Positions 12,391 through 22,500 of a DNA stretch of 64,000 bases are shown here, in pieces; position 1 is the stretch's first letter, and every line of letters starts with the position of its first letter. The position numbers and the translations under genes were made by a program. The notes beneath the pieces are model-generated. The model saw only the letters and a list, made by a program, of their open reading frames with translations. It had not been told where the DNA came from and searched no databases. Origin of the DNA: Undaria pinnatifida (Eukaryota; Sar; Phaeophyceae; Laminariales; Alariaceae); NCBI GenBank assembly GCA_012845835.1, contig JABAKD010000028.1, positions 7,257,632-7,321,631 of the forward strand, in the 5' to 3' direction.

Positions 12391-12977
12391 GTGTCTTTCA
12401 GTACGACGCAAGCAGCTCGTCACATGGTGAAGCCCACATCAGTGCACATGGCAGCGGTCAAAAGGATCCTTCGATACCTGCGAGGAACACCTATTCTGAC
12501 TAGTGTTTACGAGAGGAACAACAGCTTCGATCTTACCGGATACTGCGACGCTTCCTATGGTTTGGAAGACCGTACAATAATGAGGTCTACCACCGGGTTG
12601 ATGCTCTTCTTGGCTGGAGCATTCATCAAGTTCTTAAGTCAGCTCCAGAAAATTACTGCTCAAAGCAAAACCCAAGCGGAACTGATAGCTCTGAACACCA
12701 GCGCGAAAAATGGGTTTTACCCATCAGGAATCCTTGGAGAGCTAGGGTGGCCGAACTTCAGGAGCTTCCAGATATCGTCCGACAACGAAGAGCACTTCTC
12801 CTTTCAGCGAACGTCAATTATTCCAACCGGAGCAAACACATTGCAATCCGACTTGCAGCTTTGCGGCGCTGGATCACCGACAAAATCGTAATCACCGTCT
12901 TCGTCTCTTCGAAAAATCAGCTTTCTGATATTCTCACGAAATTTTGCGATAAGAAAACCTTCAGCGACCTCTGCTAG
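12391..12977 (+). pseudogene. Copia RNase H, frameshifted
   Basis: The reading includes VHMAAVKRILRYLRGT, then LTGYCDASYG (catalytic Asp), then ITAQSKTQAELIALNT (catalytic Glu), the order of copia RNase H domains. A frameshift near 12795 moves the end of the domain (SNRSKHIAIRLAALRRWI, NQLSDILTK) to another frame. Confidence 0.88.
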
Positions 12978-12979
12978 AA

Positions 12980-14302
12980 GACGAATGATTTCAGCACGGA
13001 GCCCTCTAGCTAAGCTCCAACACCTCGAAGTCGCAACTGAAGCTCCGGCCCGCAAAACCGCCTATGACAATCGTGGCTGCCTTGTAAAAATTCCAGGCAC
13101 CCTCACATGATCGAAAAAAACACTCCCTTGTAGAGTTCGATACAAGATTGCGGCGTTTCATAAGTGGGAAAAAAATAAGCCGTTTTTGATTCTGCCATGT
13201 GCGACCAAACCGTTATATCGCCGACAAACCGCGATGCACCGAGAACGGAGAAGCGCGTGACGCACAGCAAATAGGCAATGTACAATACACAACGACATAG
13301 CCGCACGGCTGTCAAGCATCTCGTACGTATCTCAACCTCATAGGATAAGTGAATATAGACTAGACTTGACCGTGTCCCAATCAATGAGGCAATTTTACCG
13401 CAGTTGTAGTACGTCTTTACTCTTCACATCGGGTGGGGGGCGGGAGCAGGCATACAGTTATACCGGTCATATTGTCTTGCGTGATGTACTTATAGCTACA
13501 ACAGTTGAAAATGTATACTCAAGTGGATAATATTAATTAGTACAAGCAGTTTTGTCAACTATAATGTTACAACAACTGCTCGTCATATACGTATAGGTTG
13601 AGCTATGGGTCGAATGAACTTAAGCCAACGATCGCACAGCAATAAGCTATGCTCTACCGACAATGCGTACGAGTATCTATTCCAGAATTAAAGAAGCAAA
13701 GGCTCACAAAGATGGTCTATCTTATGCTTTCCAGCGTACGATTAGTACGAGACAGTTTATTGTTCTATGCGAATCCTAGGATCATATTGAGGTGACGTAG
13801 TAAACTTACAGCAGTGACCTTTGCTTTTCTTTTCCAGGATATAGCTCGATGATGGACTATGACTACACCCCTCATAGTCCATTACTTTACTATCGGTATT
13901 CGTAGTTCTATATTTTTCTATTTTCTTGAACTGCGTAAGTACCAAAAATAAAACTGATTAGTGAGAATATTATTTTTTGTCGTACTGGAAACTTTTCCAC
14001 GATTCTCTTTATTGGTTTAGTATTGTTTACATATTTGTTAATACTCACGAAGCGTGTTTAAAATCCAGAAGACGGATCTTTGCGCTTGATCTTTTTGGTA
14101 TTTATCGTTGGTAATTCCACCAAGCGTAGTTTACCCACACATCTTATTTTTATTTATTTTTAATGTGTGAATAACATGGATACATCCATATTGCCGCGGT
14201 TAAAACACCGGACTGAATATGTGACCCATTTGTTTCGATTTAAGAAGTTGGTGTTTAAATTGTAAGGCTTCTCTAGCAAATTGATTTTGCATTAAACGGG
14301 CG
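12980..14302 (+). other. 3' non-coding region of the copia element
   Basis: About 1.3 kb lie between the end of RNase H and the 3' LTR. The stretch is AT-rich, especially after 13750, and has no recognisable domain. It is longer than usual for copia elements, so a small degraded insertion inside it is possible. Confidence 0.5.
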
Positions 14303-14698
14303 TGTCGGGAATATGAACCTTGGATTCATATCTAAGTTAATGCGCAGTCTATTCGAGCAATCTATAAGCACGAATAAGATAAGCAGGTGAAACTTATGTT
14401 GAATCTTACGTTGAGTCTTCGGGGGAACTTGAATGTAAACGTAGACTTGAATATGTTGAGGTTGTCCCGTTCTCCCGGGTTCTACCGGACTACGGGCATT
14501 GTTCCATGATGATCAAGCGGCGATCCAGCCCACCATGATAACTCTCCTTTCTTTCATTTTCCTCTCTCTTTGGCCTCAAGCACCCTTTCCAAACTATCCC
14601 TTCTCTTTCTTATCACAAGTGATCTTCACAGACTCTTCGGTGCCACCTCTGCATCTCTTCGCGTAGAAGACAGAGCCTCCACACACGCATTGTTTTCA
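14303..14698 (+). repeat. 3' LTR of the copia element
   Basis: It starts TGTCGGGAATATGAACC and ends TTTTCA, with the same length as the 5' LTR and scattered substitutions. It is followed immediately by the GTGTT duplication. Confidence 0.9.
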
Positions 14699-14737
14699 GT
14701 GTTTACGTTTAGGCGTTTTCGGATCGAATCAGGGCGC

Positions 14738-15490
14738 CTACTATTATAAAAAATGAAAATACACTCCAGCTGTGATATCGAAGATTTTGTCGAAACTTAT
14801 CTTTGCAAGCTGTGTGTGATACTCCGATCGCGCGTATTGCGGATTGTGTGTGCTCATTATAGGTCGGCGACTCCCCTTGCAACTACAGTGTAGCTATCAG
14901 GGCCAACAGGGTGATGTTAGTCAGTCTGTGCGCGGAAACTATAAAAACCGTTTCTGAGGGGGAAAAAATCTGACAGCTGTGGAAGGAAATGCATCAGTTT
15001 ATCAAGTGAACCCTGTAAGTCGAATAACCGGTCAGGGAAGGGCGGGGTTTTAAGGACGTGGGGGCCTGGTTTGGATCAAAAGGAGGGGGGGAAGAGGGGG
15101 TGGGAACGGGTGGGGCAGCTGAATTTGTACCTGGAAACTATAACTTCTTCAAGGGGATGAATCTGACGGTTTGGGAAAGAATGCACCAGTTTATCATGGG
15201 GGGGGGGGGGGGGGACGGGCGGGGCAGCTCAATCTGTGCATGGAAACTATACATCCTTTAAGAGGATAAATGTGACGGTTTTGGAAAGAATGCACCAGTT
15301 TATCATGTATATCCTGCAAGTCGTACAACCAGTGAGTAGAGGGCGGGGTGTTCACGGGGGTGGGGGTGGGGGGGTGGGGAGGTGGGGGGTGGGGGAAGGG
15401 GGGGGGAGTGGGGGGGGGGGGGGCGAAAGGGCTTCAGGTCGAATAGATGTAGGCGTTTGCTATACGCGGGGTGCTAGGTCTAGGTGATGG
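14738..15490 (+). mobile_element. Family A inverted-repeat element, one end only, with G-rich body
   Basis: Left end TATAAAAAATGAAAATACAC, then CTCCAGCTGTGA, ATCTTTGCAAGCTGTGTG, GATCGCGCG and GTCGGCGACTCCCC, matches copies at 24545, 27573, 28318 (reverse), 29320 (reverse) and 35055. The body carries CTGTGGAAGGAAATGCATCA, G-rich tracts and the CTAGGTCTAGG motif seen in the complete copy at 27573-28318. No right terminal repeat was found, so this copy is truncated. Confidence 0.75.
15105..15315 (+). repeat. Internal tandem duplication in the family A element, with G-runs
   Basis: A block of about 100 bp (GGGGCAGCT, TGGAAACTATA, GACGGTTT, AAAGAATGCACCAGTTTATC) occurs twice. The copies are separated by a long poly-G run around 15198-15215. 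Further G-runs lie at 15355-15425. Confidence 0.7.
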
Positions 15491-16267
15491 TGCGGGTAGT
15501 GGGGAAGGAGGGCTATTATGCCATTTCCAGATTATTTCACCTACAACTTTTCCTGTTTGATTGACCTTGATTTGGATTTAGCATGATTTCCCTCGTCGTT
15601 CTTGCACGTCGTATCAAGAATAACATTAGCTCGCCGAATTAGCCCCTCATCGATGCCGCCTGAGATTTGGTGATTTGGTCAGAGTAGGTCGAAGAACCGT
15701 TTTGAACCGCCTGGAATAAGGTCATGACATTTATTGTGTTGTGGCACCAAGCCCTGCCTGTGCCAGCATTGCCTGCCCTGATTGACTTCCCATGGGACGA
15801 TTAGTAAGATTTGACGTTTCCATTCCGTGGTCATGGTTGTGAAATAGTCGTTTCGAGCAGCACCACACAACGTTGCCGTCTTCCTCGGGAAGTCGATCAG
15901 GGCAATGGTAACCTAGGCAGGGCGCAGACGCGGCAATGCTGGAAGCTACGTGTTTTCGCCTCGACCATACTCCAGACGGTTCAATGCGGTTCTTCAAATC
16001 TACCCTTACGCCGACGACGTCACGGGCGGCATCGTTAAGCGATGAAGTCGGCAAGGCCGTTATATAATTGGATCGGTGCGCCAAACGATGAGTGAAAGCA
16101 AGTCAAATCCAATCGAAACGAAACGAAACGAAACAAGGACAACTCCCAGCTCAGTTGGATCAGTTAACGTCATAGGTGGCCTGATTTGACCCCGAAACAT
16201 AGTTGGACCCCCAAGAAAGAGGAGATAGTTGTGGCGCTGCAAAACACATTACTCAACGATAAAAATG
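15491..16267. other. Unassigned stretch
   Basis: No domain is recognised. A minus-strand open frame of 117 codons (15731-16084) is the longest, but it lacks any family resemblance. A short AAACG-type run (CGAAACGAAACGAAACAA) lies near 16115. Confidence 0.35.
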
Positions 16268-16830
16268 GTTTAACGTTCATATGGCATTGACATAGCACTG
16301 ATGAGCCTTCATCGTATCAATGTGGCATTCCCATGGCCCTGCCGCTTGCCATTGCGCTGTCATGATTTTGCAAGACAGTGCCATGGCATGCACACCGGCA
16401 ATACCATGGCATGTCACAAGGATACACTGCCAAGGGTTAGAGCTATACTTAGTGTTAGGATCGGCAGTACCATAGCACGGCAATGCCAGTTCAATGGCAA
16501 TGTCAATCGACCCCCAACGGTACTGTGATGTGCGACATTTTCATGGCATGCAATGGCAGCCAGGGTCCTGAGAACTCATGGTAATGCCATGAAAGCCCAC
16601 GGCACTGCAATGGCGTTGTCACGAAAATCCATGGCAGTTTGAGAAAGCCCATGGACGCCCGCGAAAGTTCATGAACGCCCATGAAAAGTAATTACTCCCA
16701 TGGCACCATCGCATGGCGCTGCCATGGCATTGCCATGGGAGCCCATAGCATTGTCATTGGAGCTCATGGCAGGGACATCACCATGGCGGCAATAGCGTGG
16801 CACGTTACGGACTGCCATGAGCCGCCGTGA
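16268..16830. repeat. Cluster of CATGGCA / TGCCATG words
   Basis: Over about 560 bp, CATGGC, GCCATG and one-base variants recur every 15-40 bases on both strands, often as CCATGGCA or fused as TGCCATGGCATTGCCATGG. Spacing is irregular, so it is not an ordinary tandem repeat. The density is far above that of the flanking sequence. Confidence 0.7.
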
Positions 16831-18957
16831 AAAGGCCAAACAAGTACACCCCCTACAGATACACAGATGTACGCAAAACGCCGTCGTGCTCGAGTTGCGC
16901 AGAATACCCTGCTGAGTACCCTTCCACGCGTGACGGGCCAAGTCTCATTCCCGCACTACCCTATCAAAACCTCATAAGGTACGCACGCTGAGCAAGTTGT
17001 TGCTCCTTACGGGCAACGTCTGAGCCGACGGTGCGATGGCCAGACCTCTGGCTGCATTTCATGTTTGGACCCGATGTCACCATCGGCATCTACTGTTTTG
17101 ATTTTGAGTATTTCTTCTTTCGTCACGGGGGAACGCGTGCATCCTGCGTAACTTTTACTGCAGCAGGCGCCTAAAGAGAAGTACGCCGCTCCGTCACAGA
17201 ATTCGCGGAAGGCACAGGCCAGTACCTTGGTCAACAAACACAAAAAAGCAGGGTGCCCTGTAAGCCTCCCCTCCGACAATGATCTACTAAAAATACTATG
17301 TGAACTACCCCTCGCCATCCACAAGCTATATCGCGAACTCAAGATCGCCAAAAACTAGGAAAAATCATTCACCCCACGGCAACGGTAAAAGACGCGTGCT
17401 ACGATAGAGGTGCACCGCTTTTTTTCTGAGGTTCCTCAATTTTGGAGCTCAAGATCTCTCCCAAAAAAACGATGAGGAGAAATATAAACAAAGCTGCTAG
17501 AAGACCGGATGGAAAATCCCATGGCCTAGGTGTGTATACAACAAGAATCAACAAAAAAAATGCCCTTTTCCGACGATTTTGGGTTAAGGAGCCCCGTCAT
17601 TCGGTAAAAAAAAGACAAAAAGTGCTACCTCCATCGTAGCATGTGTCAACATCAAACGCTTGAACAGCATGACAGCATTATGGCTCAAACGCTAGAAATG
17701 GATGTCAACGAGCTGCTATCTGACTGAAACGCCCACCTACCTTACGGACAATGGCCACTTGTTCAGCGCCAATGCTGGTCTGGTCCCCAATCAACAATTT
17801 TCACGTGGGTCGCTTAGCTCGCGGCCCGCCTCCGGCCTCCATGCAAAATTCATGAGTGTTTCAAACTCGTACTACATATCGGCGGGGGGTGTAATCAACT
17901 CCAACACTGCAACCTAGACGGCAACCGTAAACGGAACTAGTACTAATTTGTGTCCGAACAAGGTTGTACGCCGGTGCGCATCAGCCTGAATTCCACGGCT
18001 AAGATGACTCCCCACGGTTGGAAAAGCTAACACTACTATCTACCGCCAGATAGTTACTTTCCTAATCGGAAAAACTCAACCCCACCGTCCCAGGATGCAC
18101 CAGCTTCTAAGGATGCCGTCCTGAAAAACACTGGCATGTGCATCTACCATATCATAGGGTACCCACTACGCCGGCGTCTCCTGGTCGTTAAGCACCTTTG
18201 CCAAAATGGCGACGTGTTTCATACATACAAATATAAACACATATACATAGTCATATACATTATAGCAACGCACGTATTCTATGCGGAAAACTATACGACC
18301 CCCACTATTGCGCGACGCATTCCAATCAAGAGTGTCGCAGCTCAACCGTATCCGAAGCAAAGTGTACGGCAGTCTCCATCATCTGCGACAAGAATGGCCG
18401 CAAATAACTGACAAATATTTAGCGGCGCGCGAAAACCATCCGGAAGCGATGGCACGCCCAATCACTCCCAACACTTTTCTACCGATACTAGATCTACTGT
18501 CGTGGAAGCAGCAACAATCGCCGGTACCACATCAACAAATAGAATAGACAACCTTGACAACAGGGTGAACTAGGAGGACCTTATCGACCCATTTGAGCAG
18601 CGGGCGGCATCAACACCGGTGTATGAATCGGAGCCTAGGGAAGCGGTCTAGGTCCAGAGCATACCACATAAGGCGAGGGAATGCCATGCTACAGTAGGAA
18701 GGGATGCATCATGTCCTCAGGACGTTCATAGGAGAAGCTCTACACTACAACCCAAAAAACGCGATTTAGATTTTTACAAATTAAGAATCGCACACACTGC
18801 CCGACGAGCATTCCCATTGGCTAGAGCTGTCACAAACCGAGTTTACCATACGAACGGGGCCGGGACGATACTAGACGGTTACTCGGCCAAGATTTCCCGA
18901 CAGTCACACGCGTTTGGACCCAAGCACCATAGAATGCCTCGAGAGTGTGACGTGGGG
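16831..18957. other. Intergenic region between copia-side repeats and the 3' end of the minus-strand protease
   Basis: A family B repeat lies at about 17400-17650. Plus-strand open frames at 18136-18411 and 18281-18547 overlap in different frames. The second reads QSRVSQLNRIRSKVYGSLHH and looks helical, possibly a broken transposon gene, but no family is recognised. Confidence 0.35.
17400..17650 (+). repeat. Family B dispersed repeat, copy 1
   Basis: It shares CCATGGCCTAG, then CCGACGATTTTGGGTT, AAGGAGCCCCG and ATCGTAGCA in the same order and spacing with 21410-21670. This indicates an old repeat of about 250 bp. No coding capacity is visible. Confidence 0.6.
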
Positions 18958-19554
18958 TCAGAATAGGTCGCGGGAGTGTCGGGACGAAAGAGAACACCCC
19001 ACGAAAAGCAGGAAAGCAAGGAGGGGGGAAGAGGAAGAAGAAATCTGCGAACTCCCTGTGTTTCCAGCAAGCGGGACGATGGCGCCGTTGACGACCAGCG
19101 AATAACTCTGTACCTCGGTGGTAAGCCTGTCCGTCGACACCTGGACTGTCCAATTTCCGCTTTCGAGATCTGCCGCGGCAATGATTACCCTCTCGTTTAC
19201 GTTTGCGCTATCCTTAACACCCGAAGCCCACATCGAGTGTGTCGTCCCCGTGGGAGAAACAACGGTAAGGTCCAGGTCGTTGACCAGCTGCACCACCGAA
19301 ATCGACGTGGCAGGCGGGTCGATCCAGGACAAAGTGGCACGGAAATCTAAGGCGGCCTCGGCGTCCACGTTGAAGACGTATTCCTGTACACTGTGCTCGG
19401 ATATGGTAGCGCTAGCAGAATCAGCCACGAAAAGAGTTAAGCTCCCTTCACCGTCCAGAGGCATCCCCATCTCGAGGTGTATTCGCCCGAAGCCGCGGTA
19501 GCCGTCCGGCTCTGCGCTGTCTCCCATAAGGTTAGCACTGTTGATAAGCAAGGC
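18958..19554 (-). CDS. S8 protease exon 8: C-terminal domain
   Basis: Acceptor TCTCGTAG, then ALLINSANLMGDS, LSWIDPPATS, LVNDLDLTVVSPTG, NVNERVIIAAADLES and QSYSLVVNG. A Ser-rich stretch and a modest hydrophobic run (PLLAFLLFVGC) then precede a basic end, SSRHSRDLF. The tail differs from the paralogue's clean terminal anchor. Confidence 0.88.
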   Translation of the reverse strand, partial: ALLINSANLMGDSAEPDGYRGFGRIHLEMGMPLDGEGSLTLFVADSASATISEHSVQEYVFNVDAEAALDFRATLSWIDPPATSISVVQLVNDLDLTVVSPTGTTHSMWASGVKDSANVNERVIIAAADLESGNWTVQVSTDRLTTEVQSYSLVVNGAIVPLAGNTGSSQISSSSSPLLAFLLFVGCSLSSRHSRDLF

Positions 19555-22500
19555 CTACGAGAAACCATGGCAAATTGGATTGGGGGGTGGCGATCATTTC
19601 AGTAATTTTAACACCCCGACATTTGTGGGTTCTTGGTTCTCTTCTTTAGGATCGCTTGATGACAAACCTAAACAATATTGAAGACCTACGTCTGCATGAA
19701 CCTGTTCGCAGCAGCACTGCCAACACTCTCCCACGCATATCTGGCCTCGAACTCGATGCACAGCCGAGCATCGTTGAGAGAGGTCGCTTTAGGCTCGACG
19801 TGTCCGACAGCCTTCTCGAGCATGACCTTACCTTGACCGTTGCCGACGAGGGTGAAAAGCTTTCGCACAAAAATTGCCCATCGTTACACCAGCCGCGTGC
19901 GGTCACATCAGCTAAGTAGAAGCTTGTATCCACGAAGTATTGCCGTACCTGTGGGGGCGCATAGCCAAGGTTCCAGAGGGAGAAGGCGTCAAATGATATT
20001 ACAGGTCACTGCACCAAAGTGGGTGGATATCGACGCTGCACTGGATGTGTGCTGCTCGTTGCCTTCCAAGACAACAATCAAGTTTACCAGCGGCTGCACG
20101 TAGTTCATCTCGGTTCACCAAATCCGGAAGGAGAGACACCGACGGTACCGGTAGAGTCAACTACGGCAGAGGTCGATCATAGAATCGATCAAAATCCCAA
20201 AAAACAGGGACGAACAAGGCTCCCTGAGTATTGTCGGGGATGCACAAACATACACATTTCTCTGACAGTGGAGGCTCACCATTGCCGATGCGCCCGCCAC
20301 GATTGGGCACGACATAGAGGTGCCTGCGGACGCCCACAGTCTGCAGGAATGGGTGTCCGTGCCGTCGCCGCCGGCAGAATATATCTGTCCAAACATATCC
20401 GACCAGGCGAGAATACATCGTTAATCTCCCAAGCCAGTCGACGCGAAACAACAAAACGTTCTACCCCGAGCACCTCGAATGCACTGGGGTTCAGGTGGTT
20501 TACAATATACACACAGGTGTCTCGTACAAAGCGTAGCGTGCGGATAGCTAGAAAAACGATGTGAAACCACTTCAATCGAACACCAGCAAATGCACGAACG
20601 AAGCATGCAGATGAACTCTAATGGTACGCGATTTGTTGTGAGGTGCTGCGTCCCTCAACGTGGTCGGACGAGCGTCGCTGCTGGTAGAATACATCTATAA
20701 AAAAAACTGGATCGAACGATAGTCGCCCAAAAGTCACGTACACGAGTCGCTGAGTTGAGCACGTTACCACCGCCGTGAGGCCGACCTCGCTGGGGGATGC
20801 TACCATGCTATATAGTCTCTTTCATAGAGTAAACCGCCAACACGTCACTCCAGCCTGCGCAGCAGGTGCATCGTTAATGCACCAGATGCGGTTGTCTTTG
20901 ATCGAGTGAAACCATGCTGGAATCCGTTTGGCGTGGTCACGGTATTTACAGGACGAGCGTGCTTACCGCGTCGCCCGGGGCGACGACCTCCGGTTTGATG
21001 CGACCATCCTGGGTAGGGCCGTACGAGCTGAACCACGCCACCGTATCCACGTCAGCATACCCGTTTCTACCGTCGGTTACTCCACCGCCCACTCCGGTGG
21101 TAGTCAAGCGGGTTTCTCCCGATGACGTCGCTCCGACGGCAAGAGCGTTCTTGCCAATAGCTGGAGAACCAATCGTGCAGACTGTGCGGCCGTAATCGAC
21201 GCCACCGTCGTTACCGGCAGCGAATATCAGCAGGTTTTCCGGGTTCTGCGCGAGCCCACAGCAGCACAGAATTTACTGATCAGAAAAAGGCAACTATGAT
21301 GTAAACATCGATAGATTCCGGCTTTTAGAGCAAGTCATCGGTGCCACCCCGGGAGGACCATGCACCGCGAATGGGTATAGGCACAGGAGTCGTTGGGACA
21401 CATTTTACTGAGATAGAGGTGCACACTTTTCTTCTGGGGCTTCTAACCACATGAGTAACTCTACTCTCCACCCCAAAACTGATTCTCGATAAAAACGGAA
21501 AGTGCAACCCGATGAAAAAATCCATGGCCTAGAGTTTCCCAAACTATCATGTTGCTAAAAAATAATGACCCATTCCGACGAAGTTGGGTTATGGAGCCCC
21601 GCCGATTCCGAAAATATTTTGGCCCAAAAATATACCCTAATGTCTCTATCGTAGCACGCGTCTCGCGCAGGCTCCAACCCTGCGTTTCGGTACAAGGCCG
21701 GATCGAACAACAATCCACCCGCGTGAGCTATATTTTCCAAGAGCAAGGTCCTTCGTAGTCTACAATGGTATACCCGCAGGGTGCAACCCGTATAGTGGGT
21801 AGTTGTGAAAGGGTCTACGTTGCGACCGCAGCTTACCTTGTACATGAAGTCATCGTACTCAAGATCCAGCGCGTCCACCTCACACATATAGTCGCCGCCC
21901 CACGAGTTGGAGTGCAGTTTGCAGCCAGCCTCCAAACATGGCTCCCACAACCCGTTGCCAGGGTAATCGACCAGGCCCACGTCACCGGTGAAAGTGTCGA
22001 AGATCGCAAGCTTCGCCCCCTGAGCCATTCCCCCGTGCTCCGTCAGGGTCTGACCCACGTCATCGCTTAGACACCACTGCTCCACCTCATCGTCACACGC
22101 GAACATCGGGCAGATACGATCGATATCTTCAGCGTAAGACGTCTGATAATCATAGGTCACCAGGTCGTCGCTCGACCTCGTGCCATCGGCTTCAATGCAG
22201 CCACCCACACAGCCCAGAACCTTGTCCCCGTCGCATTCTACCGTTTCCGCGGGGGTATTGAGCGTAGCACCCGCTGCCGATCCTGCGGTGTGCGTACCGT
22301 GTCCGGCCGCTTCATCTTCGTCGAAGCCAGTCGCCGGGGTCCAAGGAAGTTGATCTCCTTCACTGGTAGTCCAAGAGGAACCGTGCGACCCCGCCAATAA
22401 GTCAGACTTGATCATATTAATATACTGGATGATCTGCATGGGTTTGCATGACGAGGAAAAGGACGGAAAAGGTGCAGGGTTAGCCTCGCGAGGAAAAAAC

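Larger units (their letters stand above)
7824..14703 (+). mobile_element. Ty1/copia LTR retrotransposon, full-length but decayed, with GTGTT target-site duplication
   Basis: Two 396-bp LTRs (7829-8224 and 14303-14698) begin TGTTGGGAATATGAACC / TGTCGGGAATATGAACC and end TTTTCA. The 5 bases outside each end are GTGTT (7824-7828 and 14699-14703), a perfect target-site duplication. Between them the order is Gag, protease, integrase, reverse transcriptase, RNase H, which defines copia (Pseudoviridae-type) elements. Every domain is interrupted by stops or frameshifts, so the copy is not autonomous. The element body is 6,870 bp. Its 3' non-coding part (about 12980-14302) is AT-rich and carries no domain. 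LTR divergence of several percent by eye implies an old insertion. It sits between the two convergent S8 proteases. Confidence 0.92.
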
